Source of the DNA: JAKACA01 sp052143575
Lineage (GTDB): Bacteria > Actinomycetota > Acidimicrobiia > Acidimicrobiales > Bog-793
Assembly (NCBI GenBank): GCA_052143575.1
Contig: JBKQSP010000008.1
Location: forward strand, 22,596-86,595
Reading direction: 5' to 3'
DNA length: 64,000 nucleotides
Below are positions 51,877 through 60,255 of the stretch, in pieces (positions within the stretch are counted from its first letter, which is position 1; every line of letters starts with the position of its first letter). The notes under the pieces are model-generated. The model was given only the letters and a program-made list of their open reading frames with translations, ran no database searches and was not told where the DNA came from. Made by a program: the position numbers and the translations under genes.

Positions 51877-52281
51877 ATGACCACACCGGCAGCATTCGAT
51901 CTCTCCTCCACGTTCGTGCATCTCGGGCTGGGGTCGGTGGCGAGGGAGCTGCCGGGTTTCGCGTGGACGGCGGAGTACCTCGAGGGCTACGAGCAGGAAA
52001 CGGCGGGCGACGGCCCGGACGGCCGCCTCGTGGTGATGTCGCCGCAGGCGGAGACCTGGACGTACTGGGAGTGTCACCCGGCGGGCGACGAGCTCGTGGT
52101 GCAGCTCGACGGGCGCAGCATCCTCATCCAGGATCTGCCCGACGGCCACAACCGGATCGAGCTCGGCCCGGGCCAGGCGGTCATCAACCCGAAGGGCGTC
52201 TGGCACACGGCAGACGTCGTCGTCCCCGGCACGGCGTTGTTCGTCACCCCGGGGCGGGGGACCGAGCACCGCCCCCGCTGA
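51877..52281 (+). CDS. cupin-domain protein
   Basis: 134 aa from the ATG at 51877. A single beta-barrel cupin with C-H-P-A-G-D-E-L-V-V-Q-L-D-G (metal-box His and Glu in motif 1) and N-P-K-G-V-W-H-T-A (His in motif 2). The fold is used by dioxygenases, isomerases and sensors; no reaction can be assigned. Its 3' end overlaps the convergent YfhO-like gene by 38 bases. Upstream start at 51682 would add repeat-encoded residues. Confidence 0.72.
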   Translation: MTTPAAFDLSSTFVHLGLGSVARELPGFAWTAEYLEGYEQETAGDGPDGRLVVMSPQAETWTYWECHPAGDELVVQLDGRSILIQDLPDGHNRIELGPGQAVINPKGVWHTADVVVPGTALFVTPGRGTEHRPR

Positions 52282-54877
52282 GGCGCCGTCGCCGTCTCGC
52301 CACCGCCGGGGCGAGGACGAGGGCGGCGCAGCCAAGAGCGCCCAGCAGCGCCACGACCTGAGCGAGGGCCCAGCCGGGGGCGACGTAGAAGAACGTCACG
52401 GTCGAGTCGCCGGCGGGGACGTCGATGCTCTGCACGAGACCGTGCCGACGGACGGGGACCTCCGACAGGCGCCCGGCGTGCTCGAGGGTGGCTCGCCACC
52501 CGGGAAGGGCTGCGACGGAGCGGACGAGCTCGGCCGTCCGTGGCGTCCTCACCGTCACCGAGGCGCTCCCGGTCCAGACGTCGCCCGCCACGAGCGTCAC
52601 CGATGCCCCCGCCGCCGTCACCTCGAAGGGAGGCGCCGCCACCTTCGTGAGCACATCGAAACCTGCCAGCTCACCGGTCTGCACCCAACCGCCGGCAGCG
52701 ACGGCGAGCGACAGCGGCGTCCCCGTCGAGAAGGCCGGCCCATGGGCCGGGCGCACGAGCGGCTCGGAGAGCTCGAGCCCGCTCGCCGCCGGGCTGGCCC
52801 GGATCTCGAGGCCGGCCGCCAGGACGGGGGCGGGATAGGCCACGGTCAGTTCGCCCTCTGAGGCCAGCTCGCTCCCTGCGGTGGCGATGGGCCGCCCCCC
52901 GTTCGCCAGCAAGGTGAAGGCGCCCCCGAGGGCTCGCAGGGCGGCGGGCGAGGCGCCGGCGGTCGCCCTCAGGGTGACGGAGGCGACGGCCACCGTCGTC
53001 CCGAACCATCGCAGGGCGGCCGCACCGGCCCGGATCACCGGCCCGGCCGGCGGCGGGGCGCCCGCCGTCACGAGCTCGGACGGGAGGACGAGGAGCGCCC
53101 TCACCCCGAGGGCCGCAAAGGTGCCGTCGGCGACGGCGGCGAGGGAGGCGCCGTCCTGGGTGTGGGTGCCGGTGGCCGCCGAATAGGGACCCCACAGGAG
53201 CGAGCCGTAGCCGCCGGCATCGGCGAGGGCGTCCACGACGCCGAGGTCGGGAGCGCCGATGCCGTCGAGGGCGCGGCTGTCGAGGAGGTGGGGGTCGATG
53301 ACGAGGTAGCGACCCGGAGCGGCGAGGGCGGCGACGGCGGCGCCGTCGGCGGGCGAGAGGGCAGAGGCGTACTCGGGGGCGAACGACGACTGGTTGATGT
53401 CGAACCCGACGAGATCCACGACGACGAGGGCGGCCACGATGAGGAGGCGCCGACGCCCCTCCAGCCGCCGGCCGAAGAGGAGGAGACTGGCGCCGGCCGC
53501 TGCGAGGAGCGTGCTGAGGAGGAGATCGGGCACGACGCCGGAAAGGGTCCAACCCGTGCCGGCGTGGGCCGTGAGGGCACCCCCGGCCGGCTTGCCGGTC
53601 ACGACGGTGGCGACCACGACGCCGCCGATGGCGACGAGGGGGACGAGGCCGGCGGCGATCTGGCGGCGGGTGGGGTGGACGAGGAGGAGGGCGTCGATGA
53701 AGTAGCCGCTCAGCAGGGAGGTCGCCAGGGCGAAACCGATGAGGCCGCGGCTCGGCAAGCGCTGGTCGCCCACGACGGGAAGGGCGGCGATGACGTGCTC
53801 GAGTGGCGTGTGGTCGCCGGAGACGACGAGCAGTGCCGCCGCGCAGACAAGGAGCCAGACGCGCCACCGCCAGGCGGAGGCCTGCCGCCAGCTGGCGAGC
53901 ATCACGAAGACGGCGACGAGTGCCACGACGCCGGGGTAGGCATCGACCTCGGCGAGGGGGAACGTGCCGCCGAAGGCCCGCGAGCCGAGCAAGCCACCGC
54001 CGAGGACATGGGGGACGAGGAGCTCGAGGAAGTTCGCACCGTCGAGGGAGCCGCCCGAGATGAACGAGAAGCTCGGGTGAGCCCGCTGCGATGCCGAGAC
54101 GAAGGAGGCGGACGGCAGCCATTGCAGCGCCCCGAGGGCGACCCCGGCCACCCCGCCGGCGAGCGTCCAGCTGCACAGCCGCAGCCGATCGATGGCGCGG
54201 CGCTCCGCCTCCAACGGCTGCAGCACGAGGTGGGCGAGGTAGGCGCCGCACACCACGATGGCGTCGATGACGATGTCGGGGCTCCCGCACAGGCACATCC
54301 AGGCGGCGGCGAGCCCAAGGAGGAGGGCGTGTCTCGGGCGCGAGGGCGGCGGCCTCGTCGCCAGGCCGTGGAGGGCCACGAGGGCCCAGGGCAGGGCAGC
54401 GGCAGCGGCCACGAAGTCGATGTGGACGACCTGGGAGCTGACGAAGCCACCGAGGCCGAAACTGCAGCCGGCGAGCGCCGCCGCCGGCGTCCCGCAACCG
54501 GTACGGCGTAGGAAGAGCTGGCAGCCGATGGCCGCCGCCGCCAGCACGACGACCTCGCCCACCACCCAGGCGGCCACGGGCGGCAGGAGGGCGAACAGGA
54601 GTGTGATGGGCAGGAGGGCGTGGGCGTTCGTGCCCCCGAGCAGCGGCGTGCCCGACCACAAGAACCCGTCCCAGAGGGGCAGGTGACCGTGTCGCAGGAT
54701 CTGGCCGGAGAGCTCTTCGAGGGGGTAGTTCTGGGTGAGGTCGTCACCCGTGATGAGGGGATAGCCGGCGCCGGCGGCAGCGGCGAGCAGGAGGGCGGGC
54801 AAGCCGGCGAGGAGGGCGGAGGCCTTCCAGTCGGCTCGGGTCCAGCCCGCCGTCGGCACATTCCCGGTCGCGGGCAC
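52244..54877 (-). CDS. YfhO-like multi-pass membrane protein
   Basis: About 877 aa from the GTG at 54877. Ten or more hydrophobic helices fill the first ~500 residues, beginning with L-L-A-G-L-P-A-L-L-L-A-A; the motif Y-P-L-I-T-G-D-D-L-T-Q-N-Y-P and D-G-F-L-W-S-G-T-P-L resembles the YfhO/GT-C family's acidic first loop. The C-terminal ~350 residues are extracytoplasmic beta-rich, ending in a final helix. YfhO-type proteins are thought to modify envelope glycopolymers. The open frame runs on to 55150, but that overlaps the divergent mannosyltransferase gene. Both lie in one envelope-glycan pair. Confidence 0.75.
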   Translation of the reverse strand: MPATGNVPTAGWTRADWKASALLAGLPALLLAAAAGAGYPLITGDDLTQNYPLEELSGQILRHGHLPLWDGFLWSGTPLLGGTNAHALLPITLLFALLPPVAAWVVGEVVVLAAAAIGCQLFLRRTGCGTPAAALAGCSFGLGGFVSSQVVHIDFVAAAAALPWALVALHGLATRPPPSRPRHALLLGLAAAWMCLCGSPDIVIDAIVVCGAYLAHLVLQPLEAERRAIDRLRLCSWTLAGGVAGVALGALQWLPSASFVSASQRAHPSFSFISGGSLDGANFLELLVPHVLGGGLLGSRAFGGTFPLAEVDAYPGVVALVAVFVMLASWRQASAWRWRVWLLVCAAALLVVSGDHTPLEHVIAALPVVGDQRLPSRGLIGFALATSLLSGYFIDALLLVHPTRRQIAAGLVPLVAIGGVVVATVVTGKPAGGALTAHAGTGWTLSGVVPDLLLSTLLAAAGASLLLFGRRLEGRRRLLIVAALVVVDLVGFDINQSSFAPEYASALSPADGAAVAALAAPGRYLVIDPHLLDSRALDGIGAPDLGVVDALADAGGYGSLLWGPYSAATGTHTQDGASLAAVADGTFAALGVRALLVLPSELVTAGAPPPAGPVIRAGAAALRWFGTTVAVASVTLRATAGASPAALRALGGAFTLLANGGRPIATAGSELASEGELTVAYPAPVLAAGLEIRASPAASGLELSEPLVRPAHGPAFSTGTPLSLAVAAGGWVQTGELAGFDVLTKVAAPPFEVTAAGASVTLVAGDVWTGSASVTVRTPRTAELVRSVAALPGWRATLEHAGRLSEVPVRRHGLVQSIDVPAGDSTVTFFYVAPGWALAQVVALLGALGCAALVLAPAVARRRRRLSGGGARSPAPG

Positions 54878-55067
54878 GACAGATCGTAGGCTGGAGAACC
54901 GCTCCCGCCGAGGCAGAACCCCCTGGTAGCATCGAATGTTCAAAGCGGCCGTCGCCGAGCCCGTTGAGGCGTTCACGCACGGGGAGCCGTGCTCGAGCGC
55001 CGGGTGCTCGGTCTCGATCCCACGGTCGGCCACGCCACGGCGCACATCGGGAACGCGACAGGACGAA

Positions 55068-56771
55068 ATGAGGACCTCGGAACGCCTGAGCGGCGACGCA
55101 CGCTCCCCAGGTCGCACGAGAGCGCTCCTGCGGGCGGGCGGCTCGCGCATCGGACCGTTCCTGCAGCACTTCAGCTGGCTGCGAACGCCCGAGCCGGCAG
55201 CCGAGCCCTACGTGCCGGGAGAGACCCGTCTTGCCCGCGAGCTGTTCTGGCCGGCGCTCACAGGGGCCATCGGGTCGCTCCTCGTGCTCTGGGGAGCCTC
55301 GCAGCCCACCTCACCGTTCACGCTCAACCACAACACGTTGCAGACGCTGTCCGACTCCGCCCAGATCCTGCTGCACGACGTTCGCCTCTGGTACTTCGGC
55401 GCCGGCGCCGTACGGGGCCACGAGCTCGTCGGCGTCGTGGCCGTCTACGTCGGCATGTTCCTGATGATCCGAGCCTGGGTGGCCGTGGCGCGCTTGACCC
55501 GCCGCCATCCCGGCACCCCGATCCGCCGCCTCGTGCCCGTCTTCGTCGTCTGGCTGCTCCCGCTCCTCGTCGTGGCGCCCCTCTTCAGCCATGACGTCTT
55601 CAGCTACGTCGGCCAGGGCGAGCAGGTCTCGCGGGGGATCAACCCCTACCTGTACCCGCCCTATGACCTCGGCCAGGGTGCCAACCAGTTCGCCTCCCTC
55701 GTCGACTCCCTCTGGGCGAGGGCCACCTCGCCCTACGGCCCGGTGTTCCTCGGGACGGCCGGCCAGATCCTCTCGCTCGTCAACCACAACGAGCTGGCGG
55801 CCGTGCTCGGGTTTCGCGTCCTTGCCGTCTTCGGCGTCGTCCTCGTCGCCATCTTCACCCCCCGCCTGGCGCGCAGCTACGGGCGGGATGGGGCGCAGGC
55901 CTTCGTGCTCGTCGCCCTCAATCCGCTCATCCTGTTCCACCTCGTCGCCGGCGAGCACAACGACGCCCTCATGATGGGGCTGCTCGTGGCCGGGCTGTCG
56001 CTCGCCCGCGAAGGGCACCGCCTCAGCGGCGTCGTCCTCTGCACGCTCGCCGGCCTCGTGAAGGCGCCCGCCCTCATCGGCGTCGTCTACGTCGGCTGGG
56101 ACTGGGCCGGTGTGGGCCTCCCCTGGCGGGCCCGCCTGCGCCCGACCGCCAAGGCGCTCGCCGTCAGCGGCGCCACGATGGTGGCCGTCACCTACGCCGT
56201 CGGCCTCGGCTGGGGATGGGTGCTGGCCGTGAAGAACCAGGGCACCGTGACGTCCTGGATGGACCCTGCCACGGGGATCGGCGAGCTCATCACCCGCCTC
56301 GTCAACGCCGTCGGCCTCGGCGAGCACGCCTCGATCATCAACATCGTCCACGGCATCGGACTGGCGGCGGCCGCCGTCATCGCCGTGTCGCTGCTCCTTC
56401 GCTCCGACGGCGGCGTCAGCAGCCTGCGGGCCATGGGCCTCACTTTGCTCGCCGTCGTCGTGCTCGGCCCCGTCATCCAACCGTGGTACTTCGTCTGGGG
56501 GATCATCGTGCTCGTGCCCATCGCGCAGGGCCGCACTCGCTCCGGGCTGATCGTCTTGTCCGCCGTCATGTCCTATCTCGGGCTGCCGGGGGGAAAGGAG
56601 CTGCTCTCCTACCTCGGGCGGGCGGGGCCGCTCGTGCTGCTGGCCGCCGTGGCCGTCCTTGTCGCCGTCGCCGTCCTCTCCTTCGCCCCGCGGTTCTACG
56701 AGGTGGCGAAGCTGCGGCGTCAAGAGGCCGGGAGGGTGGCGGAGCTGACGGTTCCGTCGGCTGATTCGTGA
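55068..56771 (+). CDS. polyprenol-phosphomannose-dependent mannosyltransferase, MptB-like
   Basis: 567 aa from the ATG at 55068 (open frame begins at 54936). A GT-C membrane enzyme with about a dozen helices; the extracytoplasmic loop has S-H-D-V-F-S-Y-V-G-Q-G and N-P-Y, typical for the MptA/MptB family, which extends alpha-1,6-mannan on lipomannan using polyprenol-phosphomannose. H-D-V at about residue 175 provides the catalytic Asp region. Divergent from the YfhO-like gene with about 190 bases between, which hold no other gene. The crotonase gene overlaps its stop. Confidence 0.82.
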   Translation: MRTSERLSGDARSPGRTRALLRAGGSRIGPFLQHFSWLRTPEPAAEPYVPGETRLARELFWPALTGAIGSLLVLWGASQPTSPFTLNHNTLQTLSDSAQILLHDVRLWYFGAGAVRGHELVGVVAVYVGMFLMIRAWVAVARLTRRHPGTPIRRLVPVFVVWLLPLLVVAPLFSHDVFSYVGQGEQVSRGINPYLYPPYDLGQGANQFASLVDSLWARATSPYGPVFLGTAGQILSLVNHNELAAVLGFRVLAVFGVVLVAIFTPRLARSYGRDGAQAFVLVALNPLILFHLVAGEHNDALMMGLLVAGLSLAREGHRLSGVVLCTLAGLVKAPALIGVVYVGWDWAGVGLPWRARLRPTAKALAVSGATMVAVTYAVGLGWGWVLAVKNQGTVTSWMDPATGIGELITRLVNAVGLGEHASIINIVHGIGLAAAAVIAVSLLLRSDGGVSSLRAMGLTLLAVVVLGPVIQPWYFVWGIIVLVPIAQGRTRSGLIVLSAVMSYLGLPGGKELLSYLGRAGPLVLLAAVAVLVAVAVLSFAPRFYEVAKLRRQEAGRVAELTVPSADS

Positions 56772-57565
56772 TGGGCGCCGACGCCGCTGTGGCGGCGCAG
56801 GGAGGCACCGTCGCCCTCTCGGTCGAGGGTCCGGTCCTCACCGTCGTCATCGACCGCCCGCAGGTGCGCAACGCCGTCGACCGCCCGACGGCGGCCGCCC
56901 TCGTGGCGGCGTTCCGCTCGTTCGAGGCGTCGCCCGAGCTCGCCGTCGCCGTCTTGAGCGGAGCCGGCGGGACGTTTTGCGCCGGGGCCGACCTGAAGGC
57001 CATCGCCGCCGGCGAGGGGAACCGCGTGGAGGCGAGCGGCGACGGCCCGATGGGGCCGACCCGCCTCCGCCTCACGAAACCCGTGATCGCCGCCGTCTCC
57101 GGCCACGCCGTCGCCGGCGGCCTCGAGCTCGCCCTCTGGTGCGACCTCCGCGTCGCCGACGAGACGGCGGTGTTCGGCGTCTTCTGCCGGCGATGGGGCG
57201 TCCCGCTCGTCGACGGCGGGACCGTGCGGCTGCCCCGCCTCATCGGCACGAGCCGGGCGCTCGACCTCATCCTCACGGGCCGGGCCGTGGCTGCGGACGA
57301 GGCCCTCTCGATCGGGCTCGCCAACCGCCTCGTCCCGGCCGGCCAAGCGCTCGCCTCCGCCCAGGCGCTCGCCCTCGAGCTGGCCCTCCTGCCACAGGCC
57401 TGCCTGCGGTCGGATCGCCTGAGCGCCCTGGAGCAGGAGGGCATGAGCGAAACCGACGCCCTCGCCAACGAGGTGCGGCGGGGGCTGCCCGTGCTGGGCG
57501 AGGCCGTCGCCGGCGCCGCCCGGTTCGCCGCCGGCGCCGGCCGCCACGGAGACGGGGCCGGCTGA
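56771..57565 (+). CDS. enoyl-CoA hydratase/isomerase family protein
   Basis: 264 aa crotonase-fold enzyme. G-A-G-G-T-F-C-A-G-A-D-L-K forms the first half of the oxyanion hole; G-H-A-V-A-G-G-L-E-L-A-L-W-C-D the second. The catalytic Glu position reads G-V-P-L-V-D-G-G, i.e. D/G rather than the two glutamates of true hydratases, so isomerase or other acyl-CoA chemistry is possible. ATG at 56771 overlaps the mannosyltransferase stop; a GTG three bases earlier is also available. Confidence 0.86.
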   Translation: MGADAAVAAQGGTVALSVEGPVLTVVIDRPQVRNAVDRPTAAALVAAFRSFEASPELAVAVLSGAGGTFCAGADLKAIAAGEGNRVEASGDGPMGPTRLRLTKPVIAAVSGHAVAGGLELALWCDLRVADETAVFGVFCRRWGVPLVDGGTVRLPRLIGTSRALDLILTGRAVAADEALSIGLANRLVPAGQALASAQALALELALLPQACLRSDRLSALEQEGMSETDALANEVRRGLPVLGEAVAGAARFAAGAGRHGDGAG

Positions 57566-57572
57566 GACAGGA

Positions 57573-58058
57573 TCAGAGCATGCGCTGGGCGAGGGCGACG
57601 TCGAGCCAGCGCCCGAACTTGCGCCCGACCTCGCGCTCGATGCCGATGATCTCGAAGCCGCACGCCTTGTGCACGGCGATGGAGGCCGCCTGCTCGGTCA
57701 CGATGCGACCGATGACGGAGTGGAAGCCGTGGTTGACGGCGGTCTCCACGGCGGCGTTCAGCAAGAGCTTGCCGATGCCGTGACCGCGGTACTCCTCGGC
57801 CACGTAGATGGAGTCCTCGACGGCCGTGGCATACCCGGGCCGGGGCCGGTAGGCCGACAGCGAAGAGAAACCCGCCACGACCCCGTCGGCATCGGCGACG
57901 AGCACCGGGTAGACGCCGGAATGCCCCGACATCCAGGCTGCCTGGTCGCTCGGGCTCCTCGGCACGAGGTCGAGGGTGGCCGTCGAGGTCAGCACGGCGG
58001 TGTTGTAGATGAGGCGGATCGCCTCCGAGTCGCTCTCCACCGCCCGACGCACCAGCAT
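57573..58058 (-). CDS. GNAT family N-acetyltransferase (phosphinothricin acetyltransferase-like)
   Basis: 161 aa from the ATG at 58058. V-R-R-A-V-E-S-D at the start, S-I-Y-V-A-E-E-Y-R-G-H-G-I-G-K-L-L-L (acetyl-CoA loop) and H-K-A-C-G-F-E-I-I-G near the end are characteristic of the Pat/MddA branch, which acetylates phosphinothricin, methionine sulfone or other small amines. Natural substrate not known. Longer open frame upstream runs into the tRNA genes and is discounted. Confidence 0.87.
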   Translation of the reverse strand: MLVRRAVESDSEAIRLIYNTAVLTSTATLDLVPRSPSDQAAWMSGHSGVYPVLVADADGVVAGFSSLSAYRPRPGYATAVEDSIYVAEEYRGHGIGKLLLNAAVETAVNHGFHSVIGRIVTEQAASIAVHKACGFEIIGIEREVGRKFGRWLDVALAQRML

Positions 58059-58132
58059 GGCGGCCGATCGTAGTGATGCGCGGCGATGGAGCCGGTATGA
58101 TCTCGGCGCGTACATGCCCGCTGGGTGATGTC

Positions 58133-58205
58133 GCCCCCTTAGCTCAGTCGGCAGAGCACAGCCATGGTAAGGCTGGTGTCGTCGGTTCGATTCCGACAGG
58201 GGGCT
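58133..58205 (+). tRNA. tRNA-Thr (GGT)
   Basis: 73 bases. Acceptor GCCCCCT/AGGGGGC, discriminator T, no CCA encoded. Anticodon loop ATGGTAA between CAGCC and GGCTG gives GGT. T-loop TTCGATT. First of a tRNA-Thr, tRNA-Met, rpmG series typical of actinobacterial ribosomal loci. Confidence 0.96.
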
Positions 58206-58232
58206 CCCTCGAGTTCCCACAAGGGGCTCCAG

Positions 58233-58309
58233 GGCGGCGTAGCTCAGTTGGTAAGAGCACACGGCTCATAATCGTGGGGTCGCGGGTTCGAGTCCCGCCG
58301 CCGCTACCA
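58233..58309 (+). tRNA. tRNA-Met (CAT, elongator)
   Basis: Acceptor GGCGGCG/CGCCGCT, discriminator A306, and CCA is encoded at 58307-58309, unlike its two neighbours. Anticodon loop CTCATAA gives CAT; D-arm AGCTCAGTTGGT and T-loop TTCGAGT are standard. It lacks initiator features (no 1-72 mismatch), so elongator. Confidence 0.95.
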
Positions 58310-58346
58310 GTATCCAAGACCCTCGGCGACCGAAGGATCGAGACAG

Positions 58347-58511
58347 ATGGCCAAGAACGAGAAGCGGGTGCAGGTCACCCTCGCCTGCGAGGTCTGCAAG
58401 CGTCGTAACTACATCACGACGAAGAACAAGCAGAACGACCGCGAGCGCATCGAGATGAAGAAGTACTGCCGCTGGGACCGCCAGCACACCGTGCACAAGG
58501 AGACCCGCTGA
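58347..58511 (+). CDS. rpmG: 50S ribosomal protein L33
   Basis: 54 aa: M-A-K-N-E-K-R-V-Q-V-T-L-A-C-E-V-C-K-R-R-N-Y. The first zinc knuckle C-x2-C is intact; the second half reads K-K-Y-C-R-W-D-R-Q-H-T where most zinc forms have C-P-x-C, so one of four Cys is lost. Too short for a 60-residue cut-off but strongly supported by position after tRNA-Met and by a GAAGGATCGAG ribosome site. Confidence 0.94.
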   Translation: MAKNEKRVQVTLACEVCKRRNYITTKNKQNDRERIEMKKYCRWDRQHTVHKETR

Positions 58512-58539
58512 GCCTCGGCGTCGCCGAGTCCGCCCCGTC

Positions 58540-59280
58540 GTGACTGCGCTCCCCGTCCTTGATGCCGCCTCGTTCGAGTCGCGGCAGCTGGCGTCCGGGT
58601 TCTCCGAGGCCGAGCGGCCGGCACTGGCCGAGCTGACCGAGGCGCTCGTCGAGCGCGCCCGCGGCGGGGACACGACCGCCTTCGAAGAGCTCGTGCGCAT
58701 CACCTCGCCGGCCTGTTACGCCCTGGCGCTCCGCCTCGTCGGCAACGAGCACGACGCCCGCGACGTCATGCAGGACGCCTACCTGCGGGCCTTCCGGGGG
58801 CTGCGGCGCTTCCGAGGGGAGGCGGGTTTCTCGACGTGGCTGCACCGCATCACGGTGAACTGCGCCGCCTCGCTCCTCAAGCGGCGACAGCGCTCCTCCT
58901 GTGACCTCCTCGACGACTTCGGCGATGCCGCTCAGCTGATCGAGCAGCGCAGCGAAGGCAACCCCGAATCGGTGGCCAGCACCGCCGTCGACCGCGAGCG
59001 CCTCGTGGCGGCGCTCGCCGAGCTGCCGGACCAGCTTCGCGTCGTCGTCGTGCTGCGGGACGTCTACGACCTCTCGCACCGCGACATCGCCAAGGAGCTC
59101 GGGATCAGCCAGGCCGCCGCCAAGGTACGGCTCCACCGGGCGCGCCGCCGCCTGCGCGAGCAGCTGTTCCCGGGCCGCCACGCCGAGCCCGAGCCGGTGG
59201 ACGAGGCGTCGCCCGATGCTGCGCCGCCCAGGCCGCTCGAGGCCGCCACCGCCGGCTCGACGCTGGGGCACTCGGCGTGA
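58540..59280 (+). CDS. ECF-family RNA polymerase sigma factor
   Basis: 246 aa. Region 2 (D-A-R-D-V-M-Q-D-A-Y-L-R-A-F-R-G-L with F-S-T-W-L-H-R-I-T-V-N) and region 4 (L-P-D-Q-L-R-V-V-V-V-L-R-D-V, L-S-H-R-D-I-A-K-E-L-G-I-S) are complete, with a linker of about 50 residues and a ~40-residue Pro/Ala tail. The anti-sigma gene starts in its stop codon (GTGA), the usual co-regulated pair. Sits between rpmG and tRNA-Trp/secE. Confidence 0.92.
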   Translation: MTALPVLDAASFESRQLASGFSEAERPALAELTEALVERARGGDTTAFEELVRITSPACYALALRLVGNEHDARDVMQDAYLRAFRGLRRFRGEAGFSTWLHRITVNCAASLLKRRQRSSCDLLDDFGDAAQLIEQRSEGNPESVASTAVDRERLVAALAELPDQLRVVVVLRDVYDLSHRDIAKELGISQAAAKVRLHRARRRLREQLFPGRHAEPEPVDEASPDAAPPRPLEAATAGSTLGHSA

Positions 59281-59795
59281 GCCGCCTGTCCGGGGCCGCC
59301 GGCGCCGTCGTCACGACGAGCCGGAGCTTCGCCTCGCTCGCCCGCCCGCGGCGTCGGGTCGGATCGGTCAGCTGCGCCGAGGTCGTCTCGGAGCTGCCCC
59401 GGATCCTCGACGACGGCCTCCCGGCCGCCGTCCCGCTCGTGTCGCACGTGGAGACGTGCCTGCGCTGCCAGGCCGAGCTCGCTCGCTATCGCCGCCTCGT
59501 GCGGCTCCTCCACCAGCTGGCCGTCGCCGAGGTGGAGCCGCCGCCCGGCGTGGTGGCGGACATCCTCACCGTCGTCGGGAGCGCCGCCGAGCGGAGGATG
59601 ATCCGTTCCGTCCTGACCGGCCGCAGCCTCGCCTATGCCGGGGCCGTCGTGGCGGCCGGGGGAGCAGCCGTCGGATTGGTCGCCCTCGCCCGGGCGCATG
59701 CCCGCCATGTAGTGCCGGCGGGAGCTGGTGCTATCGTGATGGTGCCCGGGATGCTCGGTGCTCAGCCCCGTGGCGGGCGAGAACGCCCGCACTGA
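59277..59795 (+). CDS. zinc-finger anti-sigma factor with one membrane helix
   Basis: 172 aa. H-V-E-T-C-L-R-C is the H-x3-C-x2-C of zinc-binding anti-sigma domains, with an upstream C in S-V-S-C-A-E-V-V. A hydrophobic segment at about 119-142 is a single membrane helix. GTGA overlap with the ECF sigma gene; its stop overlaps the first base of tRNA-Trp. It should hold the sigma factor until an envelope or thiol signal arrives. Confidence 0.85.
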   Translation: MSRLSGAAGAVVTTSRSFASLARPRRRVGSVSCAEVVSELPRILDDGLPAAVPLVSHVETCLRCQAELARYRRLVRLLHQLAVAEVEPPPGVVADILTVVGSAAERRMIRSVLTGRSLAYAGAVVAAGGAAVGLVALARAHARHVVPAGAGAIVMVPGMLGAQPRGGRERPH

Positions 59796-59867
59796 GGGCA
59801 GTAGCTCAACTGGCAGAGCACCGGTCTCCAAAACCGGCGGTTGGGGGTTCGAGTCCCTCCTGCCCTG
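59795..59867 (+). tRNA. tRNA-Trp (CCA anticodon)
   Basis: 73 bases. Acceptor AGGGCAG/CTGCCCT, discriminator G. Anticodon loop TCTCCAAAA-region between CCGG stems gives CCA. T-loop TTCGAGT. Directly before secE, the common actinobacterial order. Confidence 0.96.
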
Positions 59868-59921
59868 CTCAACCCATTTGTCCATAGATCCGCCTGCTCC
59901 GTTTCGAGCCGAGGTCCGTTA

Positions 59922-60248
59922 GTGAACAGAGAAACCAAGCGCCTCCTGCAGCGCCAGGGTCAGCTCGGGCCCGATGGCGCCCCGGCAGCCCCGCAGCGGG
60001 ATCGGACCGCTGGGGCGGCGGCGCGGGTGGCAGCCGCCGACAAGGCGGATCGACCGAGTCTCCCGAAGCGAATCGGGGAGTACCTGCGCGAGGTTCGCAA
60101 CGAGCTCGTGAAGGTCGCCTGGCCGGGTCGCGCCGAGGTCGTCAAGTACACGATCGTGGTGTTCTGCACCGTCGTGCTCCTCACGGCCGTCGTCTTCGGG
60201 CTGGACGCGCTCTTCGCCAAGCTCGTCCTGATCCTGTTCACCAAGTGA
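59922..60248 (+). CDS. secE: preprotein translocase subunit SecE
   Basis: 108 aa from the GTG at 59922. A basic cytoplasmic N-terminus leads to the conserved Y-L-R-E-V-R-N-E-L-V-K-V-A-W-P-G-R-A-E-V and one membrane helix at about residues 80-105. SecE clamps the SecY channel. Expected neighbour of nusG. Confidence 0.93.
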   Translation: MNRETKRLLQRQGQLGPDGAPAAPQRDRTAGAAARVAAADKADRPSLPKRIGEYLREVRNELVKVAWPGRAEVVKYTIVVFCTVVLLTAVVFGLDALFAKLVLILFTK

Positions 60249-60255
60249 TATCGAG

